NCBI GenBank assembly: GCA_001898545.1
Contig: MKUB01000173.1
Span: 19,524-61,620, forward strand
From: Sphingomonadales bacterium 63-6
GTDB lineage: Bacteria > Pseudomonadota > Alphaproteobacteria > Sphingomonadales > Sphingomonadaceae
Direction: 5' to 3'
Length of the DNA stretch: 42,097 bases
The number at the start of each line of letters is the position of its first letter. Position 1 is the stretch's first letter. The notes under the pieces were generated by a model that saw only the letters and a list, made by a program, of their open reading frames with translations, had not been told where the DNA came from and did not search any database. This document shows, one piece after another, positions 20,488 through 31,223 of the stretch. Made by a program: the position numbers and the translations under genes.

Positions 20488-22272
20488 ATGAAGCGCCTCG
20501 ACCTCCGCGCAATCGCTCTTCCCGCCGTCTTCGCTCTCACCCTTTCGGGCTGTGCCGCGAGTTACGATCACGGCGTCTTTTCGCTGCGGGAAAAAGCGCC
20601 CGAGGCAGCACCGGCGGCGACCGTTACTGTGGGGATCTTGGCGATCAACGACTTCCATGGCGCACTGGAACCGCCCAACCAGTCTGTTCTGGTGGATGAC
20701 GGCAAGGGCAGCGTCACGATGGTTCCCGCGGGCGGTGCCGCTTGGCTTGCCTCGGCGGTGGATTCGATCCGGGCGAAATATGCCAACAATGCCGTGGTTT
20801 CCGCGGGTGACCTCATCAGCGCCTCGCAGCTTGCCTCCTCGCTGTTCCTCGACGAGCCGGCCATCGGCGTGATGAACCGCATCGGGCTGGACTTCAACGC
20901 GGTGGGCAATCACGAATTCGACAGCGGCGAGCAGGAATTGCTGCGTAAGCAGACGGGCGGCTGCGCCAAATTCACCACTCGCGAACCGTGTCAGGTGGAA
21001 CAGTTTCCGGGCGCCAGCTTCCGTTTTCTTTCCGCCAGCACCTTCACGAAGGATGGCGAGACATTGTTCCCTGCCACGGGCATCAAGAGTTTCGGCAGCG
21101 GCAAGGCGAAGGTCAGCGTCGGCTTCATCGGGCTGACGCTGAAGGATACGCCCAGCCTCGTCTCGCCCGATGGCGTGGCCGGACTCACTTTTGGGGACGA
21201 AGCGCAGGCAATCAACGCAGCAATCCCCAAGCTGAAGGCCGAGGGCGCGGATGCCATCGTGGTGTTGATCCATCAGGGCGGGAGGACCGGCGGAACGCCC
21301 AACCCCAATGGCTGTGAGGCGCTATCTGGCGAAATTCTGCCGATTTTGGCACGGCTCGACTCGCGGGTGGATGTGGTCGTATCGGGCCATACCCACTGGT
21401 CCTATGTCTGCGATTACGGCACGATTGACCCGGCCCGGCCCTTCCTGCTGACCAGCGCGGGGGTGTTCGGCGAATTGGTGACCGACATCACGCTGGAGAT
21501 CGATCCTTCGGCCCGCCGCGTGGTGCGCAAGCAGGCGCATAATGTGATCGTGCAGTCGCGCCCCTATGTCTCGCCGCGGGGCGAAACGCCCAATTCGCCT
21601 CTGTTCGAGCAGTTCCAGCCCCGCCCCGACATTGCGAGCTATGTGAAGCTCTATACCGACCGGGCGGCCGAATATGCCCTGCGTCCGGTGGGAGCGATTG
21701 CCGGACCCGCAATCAAGGGCGACGGCCCGGATGGCGGCACCGCCGCGAACCTCATCGCCGATGCGCAACTCGCCGCGACCCGCAAGGCCGGCGCACAAAT
21801 CACCTTCATGAATCCCTTCGGTGTGCGCGCCACCCTCAATCCGGGGCCCGGCGGCGCACTGACTTTCGGCGATCTCTACAAGACCCAGCCCTTTGCCAAT
21901 ACGCTGGTGACCCAGACCATGACCGGGGCGGAAATCAAGGCCGTGCTTGAACAGGGTTTGGACGACAACGCCCCCGAACAGCACCTCGCCCCCTCGGCGG
22001 GCTTTACCTATTGGTACGACAGGAGCCTCCCCATTGGAGACCGGATCGTGAGGATCGAGTTGGACGGCAAGCCGCTCGACATGGCGGCAAGCTACCGCGT
22101 CACCACCAACAGCTTCCTGGCAAATGGCGGAGACAGCTTCACCCTTCTGGCAGCCCAGCGCGAGGCGACTGTCGGCATGAGCGATATCGAAGCGCTGGAA
22201 GTCTGGGTGAAGGGAGAGAAGCCGCGCGCCGTACCGCAGGAACAGCGCGAAGTGGACGTGGCGCAGCATTAG
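20488..22272 (+). CDS. Bifunctional metallophosphatase / 5'-nucleotidase family lipoprotein
   Basis: Lipobox LTLSGCAAS; LAINDFHGALEP, SAGDLISASQLAS, VGNHEFDSG, VSGHTHWSY, C-terminal YRVTTNSFLANGGDSF. Confidence 0.92.
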   Translation: MKRLDLRAIALPAVFALTLSGCAASYDHGVFSLREKAPEAAPAATVTVGILAINDFHGALEPPNQSVLVDDGKGSVTMVPAGGAAWLASAVDSIRAKYANNAVVSAGDLISASQLASSLFLDEPAIGVMNRIGLDFNAVGNHEFDSGEQELLRKQTGGCAKFTTREPCQVEQFPGASFRFLSASTFTKDGETLFPATGIKSFGSGKAKVSVGFIGLTLKDTPSLVSPDGVAGLTFGDEAQAINAAIPKLKAEGADAIVVLIHQGGRTGGTPNPNGCEALSGEILPILARLDSRVDVVVSGHTHWSYVCDYGTIDPARPFLLTSAGVFGELVTDITLEIDPSARRVVRKQAHNVIVQSRPYVSPRGETPNSPLFEQFQPRPDIASYVKLYTDRAAEYALRPVGAIAGPAIKGDGPDGGTAANLIADAQLAATRKAGAQITFMNPFGVRATLNPGPGGALTFGDLYKTQPFANTLVTQTMTGAEIKAVLEQGLDDNAPEQHLAPSAGFTYWYDRSLPIGDRIVRIELDGKPLDMAASYRVTTNSFLANGGDSFTLLAAQREATVGMSDIEALEVWVKGEKPRAVPQEQREVDVAQH

Positions 22273-22275
22273 GGA

Positions 22276-23118
22276 TTATCCCCAAAGCATATTCTTCGGT
22301 TCCGGAGTTCCCGCAAGAAAGGCAATGAAGGCAGACTGCACTTCTGCAGCGGAGAAGTGGCGGGATGATCCCCACTCATCTTCCGAAGCCAGAGGCAAGC
22401 GCCGGGCTGCAATATACGCCCCCGAACCGGGTCCGCGCTCGATCACGAAGCCCGGATATTCCAGAGCGGTCTGAATGAAACTGCCATCCGCATGATCGAG
22501 GATGGCGAAACCTGTCCCGGCCGCTGCGATCTCGTCGATTGCCTCGCGGATGGCTTCCGGCGTGGCGCAACCTTCCAGTATCTGTCCGTCGACCTGCAGG
22601 GTCATCGGGAGATAGGATCCGGCATACTCGGAAACAGCCGTTTCCTGGCGCTGCAGTGCAGGCCCCTTTGCGAGAGTCTTATCAAGAAAATCGACCAGCG
22701 GCGCAGCGTCCCGCCGGAAGGCATGCCCCGACCACAACACCAGTCCGCACATCAGCAAGAGGATTCCAAGAACGAATAGAAGACCTGCAGAAATTCGACG
22801 ATCTGGTGCAAGGGCAATGGCGACGATAGGAAAAGCGACCACGACAAAAACTGCCAGCGCAATTCCGGTGAGGTTTGAACCCGCGCGACCCCTTATCCGG
22901 GTCACACCATCCCGGTTAGACATAATGCCGAACAGCATGGGGCCATGGCGATTGAAGGCGCTAAGCCACAGGCAGATGACCGGCCCGACAATCCATCCGC
23001 GCGGCCCTTGCCTGACATCGAACCATGCTTTTAGGCGGGCCTGCATGGCTGCTTTCACATCAGGCGGAGCAAGGCGAGAGGCAACTTCGAAGCAAATTCC
23101 GAAGGGCTGAAACGCCAT
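22276..23118 (-). CDS. Hypothetical membrane protein (280 aa)
   Basis: Two to three hydrophobic segments (ALAVFVVVAFPIVAIAL; LLFVLGILLLMCGLVLW); convergent with the nucleotidase gene. Confidence 0.6.
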   Translation of the reverse strand: MAFQPFGICFEVASRLAPPDVKAAMQARLKAWFDVRQGPRGWIVGPVICLWLSAFNRHGPMLFGIMSNRDGVTRIRGRAGSNLTGIALAVFVVVAFPIVAIALAPDRRISAGLLFVLGILLLMCGLVLWSGHAFRRDAAPLVDFLDKTLAKGPALQRQETAVSEYAGSYLPMTLQVDGQILEGCATPEAIREAIDEIAAAGTGFAILDHADGSFIQTALEYPGFVIERGPGSGAYIAARRLPLASEDEWGSSRHFSAAEVQSAFIAFLAGTPEPKNMLWG

Positions 23119-23218
23119 TCCTTACTCCATAAAGCTAGGCGCGTACCTGTCTGCCCCTCCGCCACCTGGCGCCGCCGGGCGGTCCCCCCCGAGGGATGCC
23201 CCGGGGAGGATCGGGAAC

Positions 23219-24262
23219 TCACTTCTTGTCGAGATGCTTCGCCATGAAGGGCAGCACCACTTCGTCGAAGCGCTGGCCGATGCGGTTGACGTGGTCGCCG
23301 TCATAGACGGCCCATTGATTGGCGATGCCGAAGCGATCCAGCTCCTCGTGGATCATCGTATCGTCATGCAGCAGCCCGTCCTTGTCCCCGGCATCCGAGC
23401 CAATGGCGCGGAAGCTCTTGAGCGCGGGCACGTGGGAAGCAACCATGGCATAGGGCGAATTGGCCGCCCATTTGGCGATCACCAGCTGGTCCACCTTGCC
23501 GTCCTTATAGGGGAAGTCCGCGAAATAGGGCGGGTTCTGCGGGTTGGGTGACCATGCGACGATGGAGGAAAGCCCGGCACGAGTGCCGAAATCGGCCTTC
23601 ACGCCCTGCTCGATTGGCAGGCTGGAAAGCTTCTTCGCGCTTTCTTCCGTTTCGGTGCGCGGGCTGATGCAGCAGGCATTCTGCGCATAGATCGCGTTGA
23701 AAGTCTGCGGATAGGTCATGCCGATCACCCAGGTGCCGTAACCGCCCATGGAATGGCCCGCCAGGCCGCGCCCTTCGCGCTTGGCGATGGTGCGGTAATG
23801 GCTGTCCACATAGGCGACCAGATCCTTGGCCACGAAGGCACGGAAATCGCCGGTCGTCACCGAAGTGGAATACATGCTGCCGCCCAGCTTGGTGAGCGTA
23901 TCGGGCACTACCACGATGAATTCCTCGCCCCGCTTGGCCGAGTTGTTCACCGCATCGGGCACCTTCATGAAGTTGTAGAAATTGCGCCCATCAATCGCGA
24001 AGCCGTGGAGGTAATAGACCACGCGGTAACGCTTCTTCTTGTCCTTGCCATAGCTGGGGGGAAGCACCACCAGCGCCTCGCGCTCGGTGGAATTGCCTTC
24101 CAGATTGCCTTCCAGCGAAGGGCTGTGGACCTTGATCGTTTCCACCGTGATTCCGGCAGGCACCGGGGCGGGGGGCGCGGTGATGTTCTGCGCCATGGCG
24201 GGCGTGGCGGCCAGCACGGCGAATGTCGCCGCCAGAGCCGCGAGTTTCTTCAGCATTTCCAA
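23219..24262 (-). CDS. Secreted esterase D/S-formylglutathione hydrolase-like alpha/beta hydrolase (paralogue 3)
   Basis: Signal peptide LAALAATFAVLAATPAMAQ; SLEGNLEGNSTERE; nucleophile GHSMGGYGTW; YDGDHVNRI. Confidence 0.85.
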   Translation of the reverse strand: MEMLKKLAALAATFAVLAATPAMAQNITAPPAPVPAGITVETIKVHSPSLEGNLEGNSTEREALVVLPPSYGKDKKKRYRVVYYLHGFAIDGRNFYNFMKVPDAVNNSAKRGEEFIVVVPDTLTKLGGSMYSTSVTTGDFRAFVAKDLVAYVDSHYRTIAKREGRGLAGHSMGGYGTWVIGMTYPQTFNAIYAQNACCISPRTETEESAKKLSSLPIEQGVKADFGTRAGLSSIVAWSPNPQNPPYFADFPYKDGKVDQLVIAKWAANSPYAMVASHVPALKSFRAIGSDAGDKDGLLHDDTMIHEELDRFGIANQWAVYDGDHVNRIGQRFDEVVLPFMAKHLDKK

Positions 24263-24280
24263 GAATCCTTCCCTGTTCCT

Positions 24281-25297
24281 CTAGCGGTCCAGATGGGCGG
24301 CGAAGAAGGGCAGCACAGCACTGCGCAGCCGATCCTTCACCTTGTCCCCATGGCCGCCATCGTAGATCTCCAGCTTGTGAACGACACCGAAGCGGGTCAG
24401 TTCCGAAGACATGGCGCGGCTGTCCGTCGCGAGCCCGTCCTTGTCCCCTACATCGAGCATGATCGCTTCATATTGCTGCAACTCGCGAATATGCTGCGGC
24501 AACATGCCGATCAGCGAGTTGGCTGCCATGCGCGCCTGCACCACGGGGTCGATCGCGCCATCGGCCAGCAGCCCGGCATTGATGAAATTGGGCGGTCGCT
24601 GCGGGTCGGGCGACCATGCGGCCAGCTGCGCCAGATCGCCCTGTACGCCGCCAACAGGGGCGGACAGGTCCACCGTTCCATCGTCGGCCTGCGCGCGCTC
24701 CGCCATTTCCCTGGTGATGAGCTTCACCGATCCGCCGCCCGCGCTCATGACATAAAGGCTGGAGAACACTTCCGGGTGCTTCATCCCCACGCGCATCGCG
24801 CCGTAACCGCCCATGGAATGACCGGCCAGCCCCCTGCTTTCCCGCCGGGCAAGTGTGCGATAGTGAGCGTCCACCCAGGCGACGAGGTCGTGCGCCACGA
24901 AATCCTCGTAATTCCCGGTGGTGGGCGAGTTGGAATAGAACGATCCGCGATGCTTGGAAAAGCCGTCCGGCATCACGAAGATCACGTCATTGCCCGCCGC
25001 GCCCGCGCCGGTCAGCGCCGCTTCCAGATCGAACAGCTCCGCATAGGCCTTGGGCTCCACGAAATAGCCATGGAGGAAATAGACAACCGGATAGCGCTTA
25101 TCCGGGTGCTGGTCGTAACCCGGCGGGGTGACGACATAGACGGTGCGATCCGCCGGATTGCCTTCCAGATTGCTCGCGATGGCGGGGCTGTGGACCTTCA
25201 CCAGATCCACCCGCGCCTTTTCCTGTGCGGCGGCGGGGTGGATCTGGGCGAAGGTGGCGAGAATGAGCGCCGCAAGGACGGCAAGGCGCCGGGCCAT
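24281..25297 (-). CDS. Secreted esterase D-like alpha/beta hydrolase (paralogue 2)
   Basis: MARRLAVLAALILATFAQIHPAAAQEKARVDLVKVHSPAIASNLEGNPADR; GHSMGGYGAM; YDGGHGDKV. Confidence 0.85.
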   Translation of the reverse strand: MARRLAVLAALILATFAQIHPAAAQEKARVDLVKVHSPAIASNLEGNPADRTVYVVTPPGYDQHPDKRYPVVYFLHGYFVEPKAYAELFDLEAALTGAGAAGNDVIFVMPDGFSKHRGSFYSNSPTTGNYEDFVAHDLVAWVDAHYRTLARRESRGLAGHSMGGYGAMRVGMKHPEVFSSLYVMSAGGGSVKLITREMAERAQADDGTVDLSAPVGGVQGDLAQLAAWSPDPQRPPNFINAGLLADGAIDPVVQARMAANSLIGMLPQHIRELQQYEAIMLDVGDKDGLATDSRAMSSELTRFGVVHKLEIYDGGHGDKVKDRLRSAVLPFFAAHLDR

Positions 25298-25301
25298 GCG
25301 C

Positions 25302-26339
25302 TTATTGCCGCGCGAGATGCTGGGCGAAGAAGGGCAGCAGCTTCGTCCGGATACGTTCCGGAATGCGGTTGCCGTGATCGCCGTCATAGGTTTCCCAACC
25401 ATGGGCCACGCCATAAGTGGTCAATTCCGCATTCAGCGCCGTGTTGTCGTTGAACAGGAAATCCTTGTCGCCCACTTCCAGCCCGATGGCCTTCATCTGG
25501 CGCAGGGCCGGGAGATATTGCGGCACCATCGCCAGAATCGAATTGGCGGCGAGCTTGGCATTCACCAGCGGGTCCATCGTGCCGTCGGCTTTGAGCCCGG
25601 TATCGACATATTTGGGCGGCTTGGTCGGGTCGGGCGACCATGTGGCCAGAGTGGAAAGCTGGGCCAGCCCGCCGAAATCGGCCTTGGCGATATCCTCTTC
25701 AGTCATCGCCTCGATCTTCCTGGCGCCCGCCTCGTCCACTTTCATGGGTGAAAGGCAGCAGGCGCTCATCGCGTAGATGCTGGAGAAGGTCTGCGGATAT
25801 TTCATCGCCAGCCGCATGGTGCCATAACCGCCCATGGAATGGCCCGAAAGGCCGCGCGCCTCGCGCTTGGCGACGGTGCGGTAAGTGGCATCCACCCACT
25901 TCACCAGATCTTCGCCCACGAAAGCTTCGTAATTCCCGACAGTGGGCGAACTGGAATAGAAGCCGCCCTTCAGCTTGGAATGGCCATCGGGGATGACCAT
26001 GATCACTTCGTTCCCGGCGCGGGCAGCCTCGTCCACGGCCTCGTCGAACTTCATGGTCTCCTGATACATCTGGGGCGTGGCCCAGTAACCGTGCAGGAAA
26101 TAGACCACCGGATAGCGCTTTTCAGGATGCTGGTCATAGCCCGGAGGGGTGACCACAAAGGCACCGCGATCGGCGGAATTGCCTTCCAGATTGCCTTCCA
26201 TCGCCTTGCTGTGGAACGTCTTCCATTCGATCCGCGCCTTTTCCTGCGCTGCGGCCGGGCTGGCGGTCAGGGCAACCACCCCGAGCGCGGATAGGCCCAG
26301 TGCGGATTGGACAAGGCCCCGCTTGATACGATTGAGCAT
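25302..26339 (-). CDS. Secreted esterase D-like alpha/beta hydrolase (paralogue 1)
   Basis: Signal peptide to AAAQEKARIEWKTFHSKAMEGNLEGNSADR; GHSMGGYGTM; YDGDHGNRI. Confidence 0.85.
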   Translation of the reverse strand: MLNRIKRGLVQSALGLSALGVVALTASPAAAQEKARIEWKTFHSKAMEGNLEGNSADRGAFVVTPPGYDQHPEKRYPVVYFLHGYWATPQMYQETMKFDEAVDEAARAGNEVIMVIPDGHSKLKGGFYSSSPTVGNYEAFVGEDLVKWVDATYRTVAKREARGLSGHSMGGYGTMRLAMKYPQTFSSIYAMSACCLSPMKVDEAGARKIEAMTEEDIAKADFGGLAQLSTLATWSPDPTKPPKYVDTGLKADGTMDPLVNAKLAANSILAMVPQYLPALRQMKAIGLEVGDKDFLFNDNTALNAELTTYGVAHGWETYDGDHGNRIPERIRTKLLPFFAQHLARQ

Positions 26340-26453
26340 ATGGATTCTCCCCCGAGATATTTTTCTGCGGGGCAGTTAAGCAAAGCGGCGGGCCGCTGTC
26401 ACGGACATTGTCAAATTGGAGGTGGCGAGCGAGGCGACTTAAAATCACGTCAT

Positions 26454-26541
26454 CGTCATGCTGAGCTTGGTTCAGCATACATCCTTCCCCGCGCGCAGTT
26501 CTCGATCCCGAGAATGAATCCTACGCCAGTTCAGGGTGACG
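26454..26541. repeat. Degenerate intergenic palindromic repeat (CGTCATGCTGAGCTTGGTTCAGCA...TTCAGGGTGACG)
   Basis: Partial inverted arms CGTCATgCTGA / TTCAGgGTGACG between two minus-strand genes. Confidence 0.6.
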
Positions 26542-26551
26542 AAAAGGAACC

Positions 26552-28138
26552 TTACCGCATCAGCCCGCCAATCAGATTGCGCACGAAACGCCCGGCCAGC
26601 GGCCCGGCAATATCCGTGGCGATGGAGCCTGCCGCCGCAGTCACCCCGGTCTTCATCGGGTCGGCGCGGGATTTGCGGCCGGTAATGCTCGCGGCGGCGA
26701 TGCTGGCGGCCGATCCCGCAACGGCGCCGGTCGCGCGCTTGGTCGCCTTGCCGAAGATCGCTCCCCAGATGGAGGTGCTGGTGCGTTCCCGCTTGTTCAC
26801 TTCCTCTTCGCCCTTCTGGGCCACTTCCTGCGCAGTGGCGGCGGCATCGGCAGCCTTTTGCGCCAGCACCTCTTGCGCGCTCTCGCGGTCGATCCGCTCG
26901 TCATATTTCCCGTCCACCGGGCTGATCGAGCGGATGATGGCGCGCTCCTTTTCCGTCACCGGGCCCAGACGGGAGCGGGGCGGCTTTACCAGTGTGCGCT
27001 GCACGACCGATGGCGCGCCATCTTCCATCAGGGTGGAAACCAGCGCCTCGCCTACTTTCAACTCGGTGATGGCCTGCGCCACATCCAGATCGGGGTTGAT
27101 GCGGAACGTCTCCGCCGCTGCCCTGATTGCCTTCTGGTCGCGCGGAGTGAAGGCGCGCAGGGCGTGCTGCACACGGTTGCCCAGCTGACCGGCCACTTCC
27201 TCGGGAATGTCGATCGGGTTCTGGGTGACGAAATAGACGCCCACGCCCTTGGAGCGGATCAGACGCACAACCTGTTCGATCTTGTCCTGCAGTGCCTTGG
27301 GTGCATCGTCGAACAGCAGGTGGGCCTCGTCGAAGAAGAACACCAGCTTCGGCTTTTCCGGATCGCCCACTTCGGGCAGCGACTCGAACAATTCGGCCAG
27401 CAGCCACAACAGGAAGGTGGCGTAGAGCTTGGGGCTGCGCATCAATTTGTCGGCGGCCAGCACGTTGATGTAGCCGCGCCCCTGATCGTCCACTTTCAGG
27501 AAATCATTTATCTCCAGCGCCGGTTCGCCGAAGAACTGCGCCCCGCCCTGGCTGTCCAGCGTCAGCAGGGCACGCTGGATCGTGCCCACGCTGGCCTTGG
27601 TGACATTGCCGTATTTCGCGGAAAGAGCCCCGGCATTTTCCGCCGCATGGGCCAGCATGGCCTGTAGATCCGCAAGATCCAGCAGCAGCAGCCCCTGTTC
27701 GTCGGCATAGCGGAACACGATGTTCAGCACGCCTTCCTGCGTTTCGTTGAGGTCCATCAGGCGGGCCAGCAGCAGCGGGCCCATTTCGCTGATCGTGGTG
27801 CGGATCGGGTGGCCCTGCTCGCCATAAAGATCCCAGAAAATCGCGGGGTTATCGGAATAGGCATAGTCATCCATGCCAAGTTCCTTTGCCCGCGCCTCCA
27901 GGCTGGCCGCGTTCTTGAATGTGGGCGATCCGGCCATGCAGATACCTGAAAGGTCGCCCTTCACATCGGCCACGAAGACGGGGACGCCCTCTGCCGAGAA
28001 GCTTTCCGCAATGCCCTGCAATGTCACCGTCTTGCCGGTGCCGGTCGCGCCGGCGATCAGCCCGTGGCGGTTGGCGCGCTTGAGGTTGAGGACCTGCCTT
28101 TCGCCATTGGCGCCCAGCCCGATGAAGATGTCTGCCAT
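26552..28138 (-). CDS. DUF853 / HerA-like helicase family ATPase
   Basis: [104 protein letters not shown]. Confidence 0.93.
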   Translation of the reverse strand: MADIFIGLGANGERQVLNLKRANRHGLIAGATGTGKTVTLQGIAESFSAEGVPVFVADVKGDLSGICMAGSPTFKNAASLEARAKELGMDDYAYSDNPAIFWDLYGEQGHPIRTTISEMGPLLLARLMDLNETQEGVLNIVFRYADEQGLLLLDLADLQAMLAHAAENAGALSAKYGNVTKASVGTIQRALLTLDSQGGAQFFGEPALEINDFLKVDDQGRGYINVLAADKLMRSPKLYATFLLWLLAELFESLPEVGDPEKPKLVFFFDEAHLLFDDAPKALQDKIEQVVRLIRSKGVGVYFVTQNPIDIPEEVAGQLGNRVQHALRAFTPRDQKAIRAAAETFRINPDLDVAQAITELKVGEALVSTLMEDGAPSVVQRTLVKPPRSRLGPVTEKERAIIRSISPVDGKYDERIDRESAQEVLAQKAADAAATAQEVAQKGEEEVNKRERTSTSIWGAIFGKATKRATGAVAGSAASIAAASITGRKSRADPMKTGVTAAAGSIATDIAGPLAGRFVRNLIGGLMR

Positions 28139-28239
28139 GGCACTCCGGCTCCCTGAATTACTGACTTATGGTGATGCTGCCGCACTCGGGCGCGGTCAAG
28201 CGCTCGACTTGCGCGGGAAACTTACTAAAGCGGGGCCGC

Positions 28240-30048
28240 ATGGCCACGCGGCAACCCTTTATCCTGTTCGATGACGCGCGCGAGCACGGTGCGAGCGACG
28301 CGCAATTGTTCGAAAACCCGCGCGCGATCTTCGTCGCGCGCCGCCCGGAGGATGTGTCCGCCGTGCTCGAAGCGGCCGAGGCTGCCCGCCGCGAGCAGGG
28401 TGGAACGCTTGCCGGATATTTAGCCTATGAGGCCGGCCTCGCGCTGGAACCCCGGCTGATGCCGCGCGCTCAGGCGCGCACCGGGGCAGGCGGGCCGCTC
28501 GTCTGGCTGGCGCTGTTCGGCGATCCGCAGGTGATTCCCGCCGCCGATATGCCGCGCTGGCTGGCCGATCATGCCGGGGAGGGCCCGCCGCCCTCCATCG
28601 GGCCGATGCAGCCGCAGATTTCCACCGGCGCCTATATCGAGCAGTTCAATCGGCTGCAGGATGCGATCCAGGCTGGCGATATCTATCAGGCCAATTTCAC
28701 CATGCAGCTTTCCGGCTCCACGCGGGGCGATCCGCTGGCGCTCTATGCCGCGATTCGTCCTTCGGCCAATGCCGGTTATGGCGGGGTCATCTTCGACGGG
28801 TCGCACTGGCTGCTGTCGTTCAGCCCGGAACTGTTTTTCAGCCTGAAGGGCGATGCCGCCCGCTGCAAGCCGATGAAGGGCACGCGCCCCCGCGGGCGCG
28901 ACGCGGCAGAGGATGCCGCTTTGGCCGAAGAACTGGCCGCGTCGGTGAAGGACCGGGCCGAAAACCTGATGATCGTGGACCTGATGCGCAACGATGTCAG
29001 CCGCGTGGCGCTGGCGGGCACGGTGCGGGTGGAGCGGCCTTTCCAGGTCGAAACCTATCCCACGGTCCATACCATGACCACTACGGTCTGCGCGCAGTTG
29101 CAACCGGGGCTGGGCGCGATGGACATGATCCGCGCGCTGTTCCCTTGCGGTTCGATCACCGGCGCGCCCAAGATTCGCGCGATGGAACTGATCGACGAGA
29201 CGGAGCGCGATGTGCGCGGCCCCTATTGCGGCGCCATCGGCCGGATCGACGCCAATGGCGATGCCGCCTTCAACGTCGCCATCCGCACTATCCGCCTGAC
29301 GCCGGAGGAAAACGGCCGCGGCACGGCAGTGATGGGCGTGGGCGGGGCCATCGTGGCTGACAGTACCGCCATGTCCGAATGGCGCGAATGCCTGGTGAAG
29401 GCCGATTTCGTGCGGCAAGCCGCCGCCGGGTTCGACCTGATCGAGACGATGGGCTTCGATCCTGAAAAGGGCATTCCGCTGCTGGAACTCCATCTGGAAC
29501 GACTGAAGGCCAGCGCTGCCGAACTGGGCTTCGCTTTTGACCGCCATGCGGCGCGCAACCAGATTCAGGCCCTGTGCTTCGAACTGGAAGAGCCTGCCAA
29601 GCTGCGCCTGTTGCTGGCGCGCGGCGGGGCGACCACGCTGGAAACCGGGCCGATGCCCGCGCCGCCCGCCGGGCCCATGCGCTGCGCGCTGGTGCCCCTG
29701 CCGGTGGTAACCGGGGACTGGCGCCTGCGCCACAAATCCACCGACCGGGCCTTTTATGAAATGGCCTTCGACCTCGCCAAGCGGGCAGGCGCGAATGAGG
29801 CATTGCTGCTGCGCGATGACGGGCTGCTGACCGAAGGCAGCTTCACCAGCATCTTCGTGGAGCGGGATGGTATGTTGCTAACCCCGCCGCTCAGGCTGGG
29901 CCTGCTGCCGGGCGTGCTGCGCCGCCATCTGATCGAGGAAGGCAAGGCGATAGAGGCGGAACTGACCGTGGCCGATCTGGCCGATGGCTTCCTGCTGGGC
30001 AATGCCACGCGCGGGCTGATGGCCGCGCAATTGATGGGGAATGATTGA
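28240..30048 (+). CDS. Aminodeoxychorismate synthase component I fused to aminodeoxychorismate lyase (PabB-PabC)
   Basis: Chorismate-binding region CKPMKGTRPRGRD, DLMRNDVSRVA, FPCGSITGAPKIRAMELI; C-terminal class IV aminotransferase NEALLLRDDGLLTEGSFTSIFVERDG. Confidence 0.93.
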   Translation: MATRQPFILFDDAREHGASDAQLFENPRAIFVARRPEDVSAVLEAAEAARREQGGTLAGYLAYEAGLALEPRLMPRAQARTGAGGPLVWLALFGDPQVIPAADMPRWLADHAGEGPPPSIGPMQPQISTGAYIEQFNRLQDAIQAGDIYQANFTMQLSGSTRGDPLALYAAIRPSANAGYGGVIFDGSHWLLSFSPELFFSLKGDAARCKPMKGTRPRGRDAAEDAALAEELAASVKDRAENLMIVDLMRNDVSRVALAGTVRVERPFQVETYPTVHTMTTTVCAQLQPGLGAMDMIRALFPCGSITGAPKIRAMELIDETERDVRGPYCGAIGRIDANGDAAFNVAIRTIRLTPEENGRGTAVMGVGGAIVADSTAMSEWRECLVKADFVRQAAAGFDLIETMGFDPEKGIPLLELHLERLKASAAELGFAFDRHAARNQIQALCFELEEPAKLRLLLARGGATTLETGPMPAPPAGPMRCALVPLPVVTGDWRLRHKSTDRAFYEMAFDLAKRAGANEALLLRDDGLLTEGSFTSIFVERDGMLLTPPLRLGLLPGVLRRHLIEEGKAIEAELTVADLADGFLLGNATRGLMAAQLMGND

Positions 30049-31223
30049 TGCCCTCGCCGCATATTTCGCAGGCGCTCCAGCGGGTCGAACCCTCGCGCAC
30101 CACTGCGATGACCGACCGCGCAACCGAATTGCGGGAACAGGGGCGGGACATCATCTCGCTATCCGTCGGCGAGCCCGATTTCCCCACTCCCGCCCATGTG
30201 ATCGACGCCGCCAAGGCCGCGCTGGATGCCGGGCAGACGAAATATACCCCCGTCACCGGCACGATGCGTCTGAAACAGGCCGCTGCGCTGCATTTCAAAC
30301 GCGACCTGGGGATCGATGCCGATCCGAAGAATGTGATCGTCAGCGCAGGCGGCAAGCAGTCGATCTTCCACGCCCTGCTGGCAACGGTCAGCGCGGGCGA
30401 TGAAGTGATCGTGCCTGCCCCCTGGTGGGTCAGTTATCCGCAGATCATCCGCTTTGCCGGTGGCCGCGTGGTTCCGCTTATCACCCATGCGCAGAATAAT
30501 TTCCGCTTCACTCCCGGCGATGTCGAGGCGCTGATCACGCCGCAGACCCAGTGGCTGATGCTCAACAGCCCCGGCAATCCCACCGGCGCGGTCTATCCGG
30601 CGGAAATGCTGCTGGGCATTGGGGAAGTGCTGCGCCGCCATCCGCGCGTGCTGGTCCTGTCGGACGATATTTATTCGCCGCTGATCTACACCGGCCAGCC
30701 CCATGCCACGCTGGCCAATCTCTGCCCCGATCTGGCGGACCGTATCTGCACCGTATCGGGCGTGTCCAAGAGCCACGCGATGACCGGCTTCCGTATCGGC
30801 GTGGCCACCGGGCCCGAATGGCTGATTTCGGCCATGGGGCGGCTCCAGTCGCATAGCTCCGGCAATCCCGCCTCAATCAGTCAGGCCGCCGCTGTCGCTG
30901 CCTTTGAAGGGCCGCAGGACTTCCTGCAGGACTGGCGCGAGTGCTTCCGCGCGCGGCGGGATAGGGTGGTGAGCGCGATCAACGCCATCCCCGGCCTTTC
31001 GACCCCGGTGCCCGATGGCGCCTTTTATTGCTTCATCGATGCCAGCGCATGGATGGACCGCTTTGGTGATGATGAAGGATTGGCGATGCACCTGCTCGAT
31101 CATGGCGTGGCAGTAGTCGCTGCCTCGGCCTTTGGCGGAAAGGACGGCTTCCGCATCAGCTTTGCCGCCGACGATGCGGTACTGGCGGAAGCCATGCGGC
31201 GAATCGCCGGGGCGCTGGCATGA
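30048..31223 (+). CDS. Class I/II pyridoxal-phosphate aminotransferase (aspartate aminotransferase-like)
   Basis: SVGEPDFPTPAHVIDAAKAAL; NSPGNPTGAVY; SGVSKSHAMTGFRIGVATGP. Start overlaps the pabBC stop. Confidence 0.93.
   Translation: MPSPHISQALQRVEPSRTTAMTDRATELREQGRDIISLSVGEPDFPTPAHVIDAAKAALDAGQTKYTPVTGTMRLKQAAALHFKRDLGIDADPKNVIVSAGGKQSIFHALLATVSAGDEVIVPAPWWVSYPQIIRFAGGRVVPLITHAQNNFRFTPGDVEALITPQTQWLMLNSPGNPTGAVYPAEMLLGIGEVLRRHPRVLVLSDDIYSPLIYTGQPHATLANLCPDLADRICTVSGVSKSHAMTGFRIGVATGPEWLISAMGRLQSHSSGNPASISQAAAVAAFEGPQDFLQDWRECFRARRDRVVSAINAIPGLSTPVPDGAFYCFIDASAWMDRFGDDEGLAMHLLDHGVAVVAASAFGGKDGFRISFAADDAVLAEAMRRIAGALA

Noticed and set aside
22860-22900. GGTTTGAACCCGCGCGACC resembling a tRNA T-arm
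   Set aside because: No acceptor, D-arm or anticodon arm around it; it lies inside the minus-strand membrane-protein gene.
23753-25453. 566-aa plus-strand ORF opposite the esterase paralogues
   Set aside because: Antisense shadow spanning two paralogous genes; internal repetition simply mirrors the paralogy.
28420-29733. 437-aa minus-strand ORF opposite pabBC
   Set aside because: Antisense shadow; the plus strand has unambiguous chorismate-binding and class IV aminotransferase motifs.
28240-30048. PabB-PabC fusion as a novelty
   Set aside because: Fused aminodeoxychorismate synthase/lyase proteins are known in alphaproteobacteria.
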